A stretch of 64,000 nucleotides of DNA. Origin: Saxidomus purpurata. Lineage: Eukaryota > Mollusca > Bivalvia > Venerida > Veneridae. Where the stretch lies: positions 48,337,706-48,401,705 of the forward strand of contig JAFMSR010000002.1 of the NCBI GenBank assembly GCA_022818135.1. The letters are read 5' to 3'. Shown here in pieces: positions 40,767 to 52,875 of this stretch. The notes under the pieces were generated by a model, which had not been told where the DNA came from, did not search any database, and worked only from the letters and a program-made list of their open reading frames with translations. Numbering within the stretch: the first letter of the stretch is position 1; each line of letters starts with the position of its first letter. A program made the translations under genes and the position numbers.

Positions 40767-42882
40767 ACCTTTGGACACCGGCATATTTTGTTACACACTC
40801 GACAGACATGCATGCGTTTTTGTAAACACTGTACATCACGTTTTGGCTACTTTCGGTTTACTGCGCGTGTTGTATACGTCAGCAAATAGATTGAGCTGTA
40901 ACATGAAAGTAAAATTTCCATTGGCCCACCTACAGAGGTCACGCGCAGGGGTCACCCTGCCTGCTAACCTGCGCATGGACCTTCCTTTTTTTTTTTTTTT
41001 TTTTTGCCAACGGGAGGTCAATTTCAAGCGTTCTCATAAGATGTCAATATACCTAGGTTTGAGTGCGACATGTCTGCTTTATGTCTGTGAAAAAAATATT
41101 TGCACGCGCTCAAAACACTATCCCACAGGGGCCTGTACGCGAACGTTGGTAAAATGAAAATTTTCAAAGCTGGTAAAATTGTGTCCAAGGTCATTTTCAA
41201 GGTCGTCTAAAAGTGTCAGCATTTGCCTCGGACGTCTGAGTTTTCAACAGTCAGGAGCTGTCGGCATAGCCTTTAAATTCATACAGAGAAAACGTGTTCC
41301 ATACGGTCACTGTCACTTCTATGGAAGGCCAAACCTGTCTTAACCCGCGTATACGTTTTATTACGTTACAGGTGTTCAAAGGATATATAGAATTCCGTAA
41401 GACCCGTGTTTTCGGTTAATTTCACCTGCATTTGCATTGAGTGTGTGTCAGTGGTTGAAAATGGGACAAACATGAGACTTTGGCATAAAAACAGAATTTT
41501 CTTGTATAACCTTTGGACACCGGCATATTTTGTTACACACTCGACAGACATGCATGCGTTTTTGTAAACACTGTACATCACGTTTTGGCTACTTTCGGTT
41601 TACTGCGCGTGTTGTATACGTCAGCAAATAGATTGAGCTGTAACATGAAAGTAAAATTTCCATTGGCCCACCTACAGAGGTCACGCGCAGGGGTCACCCT
41701 GCCTGCTAACCTGCGCATGGACTTCTTTTTTTTTTTTTTTTTTTTTTTTGCCAACGGGAGGTCAATTTCAAGCGTTCTCATAAGATGTCAATATACCTAG
41801 GTTTGAGTGCGACATGTCTGCTTTATGTCTGTGAAAAAAATATTTGCACGCGCTCAAAACACTATCCCACAGGGGCCTGTACGCGAACGTTGGTAAAATG
41901 AAAATTTTCAAAGCTGGTAAAATTGTGTCCAAGGTCATTTTCAAGGTCGTCTAAAAGTGTCAGCATTTGCCTCGGACGTCTGAGTTTTCAACAGTCAGGA
42001 GCTGTCGGCATAGCCTTTAAATTCATACAGAGAAAACGTGTTCCATACGGTCACTGTCACTTCTATGGAAGGCCAAACCTGTCTTAACCCGCGTATACGT
42101 TTTATTACGTTACAGGTGTTCAAAGGATATATAGAATTCCGTAAGACCCGTGTTTTCGGTTAATTTCACCTGCATTTGCATTGAGTGTGTGTCAGTGGTT
42201 GAAAATGGGACAAACATGAGACTTTGGCATAAAAACAGAATTTTCTTGTATAACCTTTGGACACCGGCATATTTTGTTACACACTTCGACAGACATGCAT
42301 GCGTTTTTGTAAACACTGTACATCACGTTTTGGCTACTTTCGGTTTACTGCGCGTGTTGTATACGTCAGCAAATAGATTGAGCTGTAACATGAAAGTAAA
42401 ATTTCCATTGGCCCACCTACAGAGGTCACGCGCAGGGGTCACCCTGCCTGCTAACCTGCGCATGGACCTTCTTTTTTCTTTTTTTTTTTTTTTTTTTGCC
42501 AACGGGAGGTCAATTTCAAGCGTTCTCATAAGATGTCAATATACCTAGGTTTGAGTGCGACATGTCTGCTTTATGTCTGTGAAAAAATATTTGCACGCGC
42601 TCAAAACACTATCCCACAGGGGCCTGTCCGCGAACGTTGGTAAAATGAAAATTTTCAAAGCTGGTAAAATTGTGTCCAAGGTCATTTTCAAGGTCGTCTA
42701 AAAGTGTCAGCATTTGCCTCGGACGTCTGAGTTTTCAACAGTCAGGAGCTGTCGGCATAGCCTTTAAATTCATACAGACAAAACGTGTTCCATACGGTCA
42801 CTGTCACTTCTATGGAAGGCCAAACCTGTCTTAACCCGCGTATACGTTTTATTATGTTACAGGTGTTCAAAGGATATATAAC
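40767..42882. repeat. Tandem triplication, about 743-bp unit
   Basis: ACCTTTGGACACCGGCATAT occurs at 40767, 41509 and 42253 (742 and 744 bp apart). The copies are almost identical except for poly-T length (about 21-24) and a few point changes. The third copy stops after AGGATATATA. Frames of 95-132 codons recur in each copy but are interrupted by the poly-T and look non-coding. The near identity means recent duplication or an assembly effect. Confidence 0.85.
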
Positions 42883-44742
42883 AGTAACCATCCCCTGTTC
42901 CCATGGCATATATGGTTAACTCAGGACTACATTTGTAATAGATTGGTGAAGCATTTGGAATCATGAGCAAATCAAACACTGAACCAGATAATGCTTTGTC
43001 TTGGTTACTTTTTGCACTCTGCTTATCATTGAGTATAATTTTATGTTGTCTCGCTTAGTCTTTACTATAACCATATTTATGTTACTAAGCATGACTATGC
43101 TATTTTTGATAAATTCTTTTTATATTATGTTAAAAAATTGTAACAGTTAATCACATACAACCATGTTGCACAAAAGAAGTCTGCCACAAGATTCAGTTAT
43201 GTTTGTGCAACAAGGTTGTATCTTGAGTTACAACCATGTTGCACAAAACAAGTTGTATCAATTTCAGATACAACCATTGGACAAATATTATTTTTAAAGG
43301 GTTAACATTAGAATTCAATTTCCAAATTTTAATATCCTGTGTATTTATACATTTTAAATCATTTTAAACAAAAAAGTCACTTTTGTATAAAATGTCAGTT
43401 ACAACCTTGTTGCACTGAAGGGACGATGTGTGCCAAGTTATTTTAAAATCCTTCAATGCATGACAAAGTTACAGTCCGGACACGAATTTGTAAGTGGGGA
43501 CGCACGGACGGACGGACAGACGGACGGACGGACAGACGGACAGACGGTGCGATTTTAATATGCCACCCTTCGGGGGGCATAAAAAAGCAAACTTTCGTAT
43601 TTATAATTAAAAGTTGACAAAACAACCGTTACGACGAATTATACACAAGCTGCCAGATGTTTTCATAAATTGATTAATCAGTCGATGACACGTATTTACC
43701 GTACGCAATTATCTCAAAGTGTCACCATAAATCAATATCCAAATAAACAATACACAGACAAGACTGATTAACAGTTTTCTTTACAATTAACGCTTGGTAA
43801 AACGCTTGATTCAGATATCAATTTTAGGCCGCTTATATCATACCGGAAAAAAACAAATATGACGGAAAAAGTATGCACCACTTATTTTCGCCACGTTTAC
43901 CTTCAGATCCTTTCAATAATTGCAAATTGCCGACATTAGCAATCGACATCGGAGGTGAGTTAACAAAATAATGTAATTTGCCAACGTACGGTACCGGTAA
44001 TTGTTTGATTGTCGTCTGCACATAAACACTTGCGGGACGACATCCGATATTGCCGATTTCAACACAAATGAAGCTAGGATTGATTTTTATTTTTGGTTGA
44101 TTCTCGAGGCCTCGCTTATAAGACGAGGACCCCACTTTGAGGCTAAAATCGGGACTTTATTTCCTCGTCTTATAAGCGGGGAAATACGGTAAGCCTATCA
44201 AAAAATCAAGAGACTCCCGGGTGGGGTCAATTCTGAGCCCAGGGGTCATAATTTAAACAATCTTGGTAGATGTCCACTAGGCTATGCCACATGCTAAATA
44301 TCTAAGCTCTAGGTCTTGTGGTTTCAGAGAAGAAGATTTTTTAAAGTTTTTCCTACATAAGCCTTTGTTAAAACAAGTGACCCCCAGGCTGGGTCAATTT
44401 TGAACTGGGGTTTACAATACGAACAATCTTGGTAAAGGTCCACCAGGTTATGCCACATGTTAAATAACTAAGCTCTAGGCCTTCCTGTTCTAGAGATGAA
44501 GATTTTTATGTCACATGCTAAATATCTTAGCTCTAGGCCTTCCTGTTCTAGGAAAGAAGATTTTTACAATTTTTCCTTTCCATTGCCATGGCAAACAGAG
44601 TTCTGCATCGAATGGAATTATTTGAACAACTATGAAAGGGCTTCATGCAAGGAACATCCATGCCAAGTTTCATCATCATTGGCCTAGTGCTTTCAGAGGA
44701 GTTGTTGTTTAAAGGAAAATATTAACGGACATATGACAGACA

Positions 44743-46390
44743 CCAGACAAGCAAGAGTTAAGGTCCTTGTACACTGCACATCCTTTCAATGTCCTCTGAC
44801 TGTGTGTAACATTTAAACAAATTCCCTTGAATGCTTTCGGAGTTATGTTCCAGACAAAAGTGTTATATGAAAAAGAGCTGTCCCTCACAAGTGACGAAAA
44901 CCCCCGAAAGAGGTGTCTCACAGTCCTCTCCATGTGCTCAATAATTGTGGTAATTTTAAAAATCCTTCCATGCATGACAGAGTTACCATGCATACAGTAT
45001 TCCATTACTTTTTAACACTAAGTGTGACCTTGACCTTTCAGGTGGTTCTTGCACACAACACATTGTCTTGATGTGCAGAACATTTGTGCCAAGTTATTTA
45101 AAATCAATCAATGCATGACAAAGTTACAGTCCAGACACAAATGTATGCATAAAAACAGGATTCCATTACCTTCAAACTCTAAGTGTGACCTTTAGCTTTG
45201 AGGTAGAGACATGTGTCTTGCAAGTGACACATTGTCTTGATGAGCTGAACATTTGTGCCAAGTCATATCAAAATCAATCAATGCATGACAAAGTTACAGT
45301 CTGGACACAAATGTGTGCATATATACAGGATTCCATTACCTTCAAACTCTAAGTGTGACCTTCACCTTTGAGTTAGGGACGTGAGTCTTGCAAGCCAGAC
45401 GTTGTCTTGATGTGCTGAACATTTGTGCAAAGTTATTTTAAAATCCTTCAATGCATGACAAAGTTACAGTCCAGACACAAATGAGTGCATATATTGAGGA
45501 TTCCATTACCTTCAAATTCTAAGTGTGACCTTCACCTTTGAGATAGGGACTTGGGTCTTGCACAGACACATCGTCTTGATGTGCTGAACATTTGTGCCAA
45601 GTTATTTCAAAATCCTTCAATGCATGACAAAGTAACATACCGGACACGAATGTGTGCATATATACAGGATTCCATTACCTAAAACTCTAAGTGTGACCTT
45701 GACCTTTGAGGTAGGGACGTGGGTCTTGCACACAACACCTTGACATTTGTGCCAAATTATTTTAAAATCCTTCAATGCATGACAAAGTTACAGTCTGGAC
45801 ACGAATGTGTGCCTATATAGAGGATTCCATTACCTTCAAACTCTAATGTGTGTATATATACAGGATTCCATTACCTCAAACTCTAAGTGAGACCTTGACC
45901 TTTAAGATAGGGACATGGGTCTTGCACGCGACATGTCGTCTTGATGTGCTGAATGTTTGTGCCAAGTTATTTCAAAATCTTTCAATGTATGACAAAGTTA
46001 CAGTCCTGACACAAATGTGTAAGTGGGGACGCACAGACATACAGACGGTGCGGTTTTAATATGCCACCCTTCAGGGGCATAAAAATCTATAATGGGAGAT
46101 AACTCAAAAATAGAGACACTGCACTGTGTCTTAATGTCCTTTGTCCAATTTGAATCAATTCCGTTCATTACTTAAGGAGTTATGGCCCAGAAAAAAAAAA
46201 TCGATAAAGGGAGATAATTCAAAAATAAGAAAAGCTAGAGTTAAGGTCCTTGTACAATACACTTCCTCTCAATGTCCTCTGTCTATGTGTAAAGGCTAAA
46301 TAAATTCCCTTGAACACTTTCATAGTAATGCTCGGGACAAAAGTGTGACGGAGGCAGAAATGGACACACAGAGCCCATTACCATATCCCG
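44743..46390 (+). mobile_element. Family G tandem-core fragment carrying family C
   Basis: GAGTTAAGGTCCTTGTACA at 44753 and again at 46221 marks units of a further tandem-core family. It is split by a C element after ATATGAAAAA and resumes with TCTATAATGGGAGATAACTC. It ends near CAGGGGGATAAT (46402-46413). Confidence 0.45.
44875..46087 (+). mobile_element. Family C tandem-core element, copy 6, complete
   Basis: The 5' GAGCTGTCCCTCACAAGTGA with ACCCCCGAAAG is followed by seven units of about 165-170 bp and a worn CAGA/CGGA tract (46030-46045). It ends CCCTTCAGGGGCATAAAAA. Confidence 0.7.
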
Positions 46391-46413
46391 TCTGCCTTGG
46401 CAGGGGGATAATA

Positions 46414-46584
46414 TACCCGAGATAAATCTATTGAATCCCATTAATGACAAAGCTTTGTGTAGGACCCTCATAACACTTGACTTTTATATGTTTTGGCCTG
46501 CTAAATGTAAGGCTTCCATGTTGCTCTGACCGTCCCCAAGTCTTTAACATGTTAATGACTAAAACTGTGAAATACAGTACCTAC
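46414..46584. other. Intron sequence next to the PDCD2-like exon
   Basis: Holds the splice donor at 46583-46584 (minus) and otherwise nothing recognised. Confidence 0.4.
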
Positions 46585-46730
46585 CTATCCTTTGTGGGAA
46601 TTTTAAACAGTTGATTAAGGCTGGCGTCAGCTGTAACTCAAACACAACTTCTCCTCCACAATACCTACATCTTCTTGGTAAGCTACTAGGTGGAGGGCCA
46701 CAAAGTAATGGGCAACCATTCCACTGGTAT
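46585..46730 (-). CDS. PDCD2L: PDCD2-like protein, penultimate coding exon
   Basis: On the minus strand, acceptor TGATTGTTTGTTCCAG is followed by 146 nt and donor ATAG|GTAGGT. The translation has RYQWNGCPLL, then CRYCGGEVVFELQLTPALIN and CLKFPQRI. Two cysteine pairs plus VFE-QL-PALI are the PDCD2_C zinc-ribbon motif. The exon starts with one base completing a codon (arginine if the previous exon ends in AG) and ends with one base completed by the exon at 27360. An alternative, longer 5' end using the acceptor TTTTATCAG upstream is possible, since the frame stays open to 46777. The neighbouring upstream exon was not found with confidence. Confidence 0.85.
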
Positions 46731-46902
46731 CTGGAACAAACAATCAATTTCTGATAAAACACCTCAGGTGTCATCAATTTCTCATATTAAGTAAAATCCT
46801 AGCAAGTTTACTGCAACTATCAGTTGGTTGTTGACAAAGAGGAAGCGATTCTTAAAAGTAACCATTACCTCAACCTTTACCTTTGAAACAATGACCCAAC
46901 AA

Positions 46903-48222
46903 TAGCTGTCCCTCACAAGTGACGAATGCCCCTGATAGAGGTGTCTCACAGTCTGTGTCCTCTGCATGTGCTCAATAAATGTGCTATGTAATTTTAAACA
47001 TCCTTCCATGCATGACAGAGTCACCATGCATACAGTATTCCATTACTTTTAAAAACTAAGTGTGACCTTGAACTTTGAGGTAGGGACATGGTTCTTGCAG
47101 ACAACACATTGTCTTGATGTGCTGAACAGTTCTGCCAAGTTATTTTAAATCAATTAATGCATGACAAAGATACAATCTGGACACAAATGTATACATATAT
47201 ACAGGATTCCATTACCTATAAACTCTGTGACCTTTGAGGTAGGGACATGGGATTTGCACACGACACATCTGCTTGATGTACAGAACATTTGTATTCCGTT
47301 ACTTTTAAAAACTAAGTGTGACCTTGAACTTTGAGGTAGGGACATGGTTCTTGCAGACAACACATTGTCTTGATGTGCTGAACAGTTCTGCCAAGTTATT
47401 TTTAAAACAATCAATGCATGACAAAGTTATAGTTCGGACACAAATGTATGCATATAAACAGGATTCCATTACCTATAAACTGTAAGTGTGACCTTGACCT
47501 TTGAGGTAGAGACGTGGGTCTTGCAAGCGACACGTCATCTTGACGTGCTACACATTTGTGACAAGTTATTTTTAAATCAATCAAGGCATGACAAAGTAAC
47601 AGTCCGGACCCGGATGTGTACATATATGCATATATAGAGTAATCCATTGCCTTCAAACTCCAAGTGTGACCTTGACCTTTGAGATAGGGACATGGGTCTT
47701 ACACGTGACACGTTGTCTTGATGTGCTGAACATTTGTGCCAAGTTACTTTTAAAACCTTCAATGCATGACAAAGTTACAGTCGGGACAGGAATATGTGCA
47801 TATATGCATATATAGAGGAAACCATTACCTTCAAGCTCCAAGTGTGACCTTGACCTCTGAGGTAGGGACGTGGGTCTTGCATGCAACACGTCGTCTTGAT
47901 GTGCTAGACATTTATGCCAAGTTATTTGAAAATCCTTCAATGCATGACAAAGTTACAGTCGGGACACGAATGTGTGCATATAAACAGGATTCCATTACCT
48001 TCAAACTCTAAGTGTGACCTTCACCTTTGAGGTCGGGACGTGGTACTTGCACACGACACGTCGTCTTGATGTGTTAGACATTTTGTGCCAAGTTATTTTA
48101 AAATCCTTCAATGCATGACAAAGTAACATTCCGGACATGAATGTGTAAGTGGGGACGCACAGACAGACGGACAGACAGACAGACGGTGCGATTTTAATAT
48201 GCCACCATTCAGGGGCATAAGA
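46903..48222 (+). mobile_element. Family C tandem-core element, copy 7, complete
   Basis: It starts TAGCTGTCCCTCACAAGTGA. There are eight units, with part of the second and third duplicated (TGACCTTGAACTTTGAGGTA twice). A CAGACGGA tract (48159-48188) and the end CCATTCAGGGGCATAAG follow. It lies in the intron 5' of the PDCD2-like penultimate exon. Confidence 0.7.
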
Positions 48223-48399
48223 ATAGAAATCATAATAATCTTCATAAACTATAGCCTTATCAAGGACTGTTGATTCAGTAAAACCATGTCAAGTTATTAA
48301 GTTAAAAAAGTTTTAAAATGTAAAGGTCACTGTGACCCTAAGCGTTGACTCAATGATCTCAAAATCAACAGGGTTCATCTATTGGCCATGAAAATCATT

Positions 48400-48935
48400 A
48401 AGTCAAGGTCAAATTGTTAAAGTTGAAAGTGCTCTGGGCGTAGACAATTTTGAACCAAGGGGAATGATTTGTATAAACTTGAAAGTGGTCCACTAGACAA
48501 TATTACACATCAAATATATATGCTGTAGACCTTATTGTTTTGGAGAAAAATCTTTTCAAAGTCTTTCTATACAAGTCTATGTAATACAAATGACCACCCA
48601 GGCGGGTTCAATTTTGACCCCAGGGGATAAATTATTATTTGAACAAACTTGGTAGAGGACAGCCAGATGATGCCACATACCAAATATTTTAGTTATGGCC
48701 CGTGTGGTTTTGGAGAAGAAGATTTTCAAAGATTCTTTAGCTCTGGTGGCAATTTGTCCAGTCAACTGGAAACATTTAAGGCAACTCAATGCCAGGATGC
48801 TTCTGGCCAAATTTGATAAAATTCCATTAAATGGTTTAAGAGAAGAAGTCCTTTGAAGCAATTCTGGGCAACATACAATGGACATTCATCAATCCTAAAA
48901 GCTAACCCTGTGCTGGTGGCTCCAGTTAGCTGAAA
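48400..48935 (+). mobile_element. Family B remnant
   Basis: Weak core units (ACAATTTTGAACCAAGGGG, GAGAAGAAGATTTTCAAAG) precede a decayed 3' hairpin, AGCTAACCCTGTGCTGGTGG then CAGTTAGCTGA. Confidence 0.45.
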
Positions 48936-49653
48936 GAATACACAAAATTAAAATGCCAAGTCTTATCAGTACAAAGAGACAGTCTTACCTGACACACAGT
49001 TCAGGATACATAGACATTTTTACCTAACACTCCGTACAGACATTTTTACCTGACACTACTGACACCAAACAGACTTACCTGGCCCACTGAACAGACATTA
49101 TTACATGACACTATTGACACACAGACAGTCTTATCTGGCACACTGTAAAGACATCATCACCTCACACTACTGACACACAGACAGTCTTATCTGGCACACT
49201 GTACTGACATTACTGACACACAGACAGTCTTACCTGGCACACTGTAAAGACATTATTACATGACACTACTGACACACAGACAGTCTTATCTGGCACACTG
49301 TAAAGACATCATCACCTCACACTACTGACACACAGACAGTCTTATCTGGCACACTGCAAAGACATTATTACATAACACTACTGACACACAGTCTTACCTT
49401 GGACATTGAAGAAACATCATTACCTGACACTTCTGACACACAGTCTTACCTTCACACTGTGCAGACATTATTACATGACAGTTCTGACACACAGATAGTC
49501 TTACCTGGCACACTGCACAGACATTATAAAATGACACTACTAACACACAGTCTTACCTGGCACACTATAAAGACAGTATGACATGATACTACTAACACAA
49601 AGTCTTACCTGGCACACAGTGCATACATTATTACATGACACTATTGACACATA

Positions 49654-50435
49654 CCGTATTTACCCGTGTATAATACGCACCCGTGTATAATACGCACCCT
49701 CGATCTGGGCTTTAAAAATGGGGAAAAATGCCTACATCAGTATATAATACGCACCTTAAATATCCGAAAATTATGCCATTTTCGTTACGAAAATTATTCA
49801 GTAATCATGGTAATCGGAGCACCGTAAAAAGGACAATACGGCAGTTATCTACTATATTATGAAAATTTGATAAGCATAGATATGAAAAACTCAAAAATGT
49901 CATGCTTATTCAAGGGTACTTTGAGAACATAATTATTTTCTCAAGATGTCAACACCTTCTCAACAAACTTCTCATATCGGTAATTACGGCGCCATCAAAG
50001 AGAGACATGTGAAAATCAATGCAATTATATCATATAAGCGTGTTTGTTTACCAATAAACGGAATATTGTATTGATCAGCAATAATTGTTTGATAATTAAA
50101 GAGACAACAAACTTTGTTCTAACAAAGTTAAATTTTTATTTAAACTTGAAAGAAAACTATCAAATTTACCGGCAATGTTTTATCGTACATGCCTGCATCG
50201 GTATCGGCTTTTAGGAAACCTCCGTGCTCTTCATAATGAAGTTACCGGTAGTAAAAAAACGGGTAAACATCCGCTTTCAGTGAAAATCCCAATACTACGT
50301 CTAATTTATACGATTTCAACATTTTCAATGCTGGAAAAAATTGTCCGAGATCCTACATCGGTGTATAATACGCACCCCTTCCTTGAAGCCCTAAAATCTG
50401 AATTAAAAGTGCGTATTATACACGGGAAAATACGG
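49654..50435. mobile_element. TA-flanked TIR element (Tc1/mariner-type target)
   Basis: The ends CCGTATTTACCCGTGTATAA and TTATACACGGGAAAATACGG lie between TA dinucleotides within the 56-bp array. GTGTATAATACGCACC recurs four times in subterminal positions. It is 782 bp with no transposase. The ends resemble those of the 35865-44189 element (both CCGTATTTMCCCG), so the two may be related families. Confidence 0.75.
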
Positions 50436-52189
50436 TAGATAGTCTTACCTGGCACACTGTGCAGACATTGTAACATTTTTCTACTGACGCACAGACAGTC
50501 TTACCTTACACTCTATACATACATTTTTACCTGACACTACTGACACACAGTCTTACCTGGCACAGTGTACAGACATTATTACATGACACTATTGACACAC
50601 AGACAGTCTTACCTAGCACAATGTTCAGACATTATTACATGACACTACTGACACAAAGACAGTCTTACCTGGCACACTGTACAGACATTATAACATGACA
50701 CTACTGACATACAGACAGTCTTACCTAGCACACTGTGCAGACATTATTACATGACACTACTGACACGTAGACAGTCTTACCTAGCACACTGCGCAGACAT
50801 TATTACATGACACTATTGACACACAGACAATCTTACCTAGCACACTGCACAGACATTATAACATGACACTACTGACACACAGACAGTCTTACCTAGCACA
50901 CTGTTAAGACATTATTACATGACACTATTGACATACAGACAGTCTTACCTAGCACACTGTGCAGACATAATTATATGACACTTTTGACACACAGACAGTC
51001 TTACCTAGCACACTGTGCAGACATTATTACATGACACTATTGACACACAGACAGTCTTACCTAGCACACTGTGCAGACATTATTACATGACACTCTTGAC
51101 ATGCAGACAGTCTTACCTAGCACACTGTGCAGACATAATTACATGACACTATTGACACGCAAACAGTCTTACCTAGCACACTGTGCAGACATTATTACAT
51201 GACACTACTGACACACAGTCATTCTTACCTGACACACTGTACAGACACTATTACCTATCATTACTGACACAAAGACAGTCTTACCTGGCACACTGTATTG
51301 ACAGTCTTACATGATACTACTTACACAAAGTCTTACCTGGCAAGTAGTGCAAACATTATTACATGACAGTTCTGACACAGAGACAGTTTTACCTGACACT
51401 CTATACATACATTCAGTTTTACCTGACACTCTATACATACATTTTTACCTGACACTACTGACACAGTCATAACTAGCACACTGTGCAGACATTATTACAC
51501 GACACTACTGACACAAAGACAGTCTTACCTGTCACACTGCACAGACATTATTACATGACACTATTGGCACACAGTCATACCTAAGACAGTGTACAGACAT
51601 TATTACATGACACTATTGACACACAGACAGTCTTACCTAGCACATTGCGCAGACATTATTGCATAACACTACTGACACTCACACAGTCTTACCTCGCACA
51701 CTGTACAGACATAATTACATGACACTACTGACACACAGACAGTCTTACCTAGCACACTGTGCAGACATTATTACATGACACTATTGACACAAAGACAGTC
51801 TTACCTGGCACACTATACAGATATAATTTCATGACACTACTGACACACAGACATTTTTACCTGACACACTGTGCAGAACTACTGACACACAGACAGTCTT
51901 ACCTGACACATTGTACAGACATCATAACATGACAATACTGACACACATTCTTACCTGGCACACTGTACAGACATTATAACATGACATGATGACACAAAGA
52001 CAGTCTCACACTGTACAGACACTATTACCTTACACTTCTGACACAGACAGTCTTACCTGGCACACTGTGCAGACATTATTACATGACACTACTGACAAAC
52101 AGACAGTCTTACCTGGCACACTGCTCAGACATTACTACCTTACACTACTGACACACACAGTCTTATCTGGCACACTGCACAGACATTAT

Positions 52190-52875
52190 CAGCATGCCTA
52201 CAGGATTTTTAAAATGTGGGTACCTATACCCACTAGTTTTGGAAAAAGTGGGTACAGGCTTAAAAATCTGGGTACACTGGTCATGCTGGTACTAATTTCC
52301 CAAAACATGAAGATATGGACTGGTATTAAAACAAAAAGTAATAGGTAATGTTTAAATGAACTGACAGTCATGAAGCAAAGAAACAAAGCATATGTATACA
52401 TGGCCTGGACAGGTCCGATGTACTAAAAAGATAAAAATACTCAGTTTGGTTCATTTACAAAAATAACTGGTCACTTGACAAGTCAGCTGACACTGACAGC
52501 AACCTTTCCGCATGATCGAAGCGGAACACATCGTCTCGGAAACCCCCCTGCGATTGGTATGTGTTAGGCTTAGCAAGCAACGGTGCATAGTTTACACAGA
52601 TGCAAAATAATCAATCTACTGTTGTTTGGAAATACGATCTTCCCTGATTTCGACCCTAAAGGAAGCTTCTTAGGTTCATTTGCTTCGCCATTTTGAACAT
52701 GTGACGTAATACGACTAGTCAAGAACGCACAGATGCCACCAATTTATGAGCTGAATTCGTTCATTCGCTGGCCACAACAAAGAAGCGTACCTGCACGCAC
52801 GGACTTTCAAAAATTCGCGTGCACATCGTGTTTTCTGCATGAAAAATGCAGGATTCTGCGTGACTGGGCATGCTG
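52190..52875. mobile_element. Short-TIR element in the array, ATTAT duplication
   Basis: The ends CAGCATGCC and GGCATGCTG are inverted and flanked by ATTAT on both sides (52185-52189, 52876-52880), part of the array unit CAGACATTATTACATG. It is 686 bp. A palindromic GTGGGTACCTATACCCAC lies near the left end. The superfamily is not assigned; no transposase. Confidence 0.6.

Larger units (their letters stand above)
37263..43425. mobile_element. TIR element with ATGT duplication, unknown superfamily, layer 4
   Basis: The ends are perfect inverted copies over 29 bp, starting CGTCCCTTCAGTGCAACAAG. They are flanked by ATGT at 37259-37262 and 43426-43429; removing one ATGT restores the C unit (GACATGTGTGCC). 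Copies of a GCAACAAGGTTGTAACT motif lie near both ends in both orientations (37459, 37511, 43156, 43206, 43226), as transposase-binding sites often do. The interior holds later insertions and a 743-bp tandem repeat, but no transposase I can recognise. Confidence 0.75.
36340..43585 (+). mobile_element. Family C element, layer 3
   Basis: The 5' end GAGCTGTCCCTCACAAGTGA is followed by five units at 170-178 bp. The last unit is cut at TGCTAGACATGT (37262) by a 6.2 kb element and resumes at 43426 with ATGTGTGCCAAGTT. It then has a CGGA tract (43503-43545) and the end CTTCGGGGGGCATAAAAA. It is inserted in the loop of the layer-2 element. Confidence 0.7.
35865..44189. mobile_element. TA-flanked TIR transposon (Tc1/mariner-type target), layer 2
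   Basis: The ends CCGTATTTCCCCGCCTATAA and TTATAAGCGGGGAAATACGG lie between TA dinucleotides (35863-35864, 44190-44191). Longer inverted matches lie inside (GACTGATTAATCAATTTATG near 36139 against CATAAATTGATTAATCAGTC near 43665). Without later insertions it would be about 1.1 kb and non-coding. A TA target suggests the Tc1/mariner group; the superfamily is not proven. Confidence 0.75.
34872..44748 (+). mobile_element. Family B element, outermost layer of a nested stack
   Basis: The 5' end is a GATGGCCCTTTATCGCTCACCT-like sequence near 34884. It runs as B core to 35864, where TTTTTCCTATATA is cut by a TA-flanked transposon, and resumes at 44190 with TAAGCCTAT. Excising one TA restores CCTATATAAGCCTAT, the B consensus. 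The 3' half (44192-44748) has four units and TTGCCATGGCAAACAGA, but the terminal hairpin is lost. Confidence 0.6.

Noticed and set aside
40771..42548. Gene with three tandem copies (95-132 codons)
   Set aside because: Each frame runs into a poly-T of variable length, and the opposite strand has frames of similar length. Better explained as a non-coding tandem repeat.
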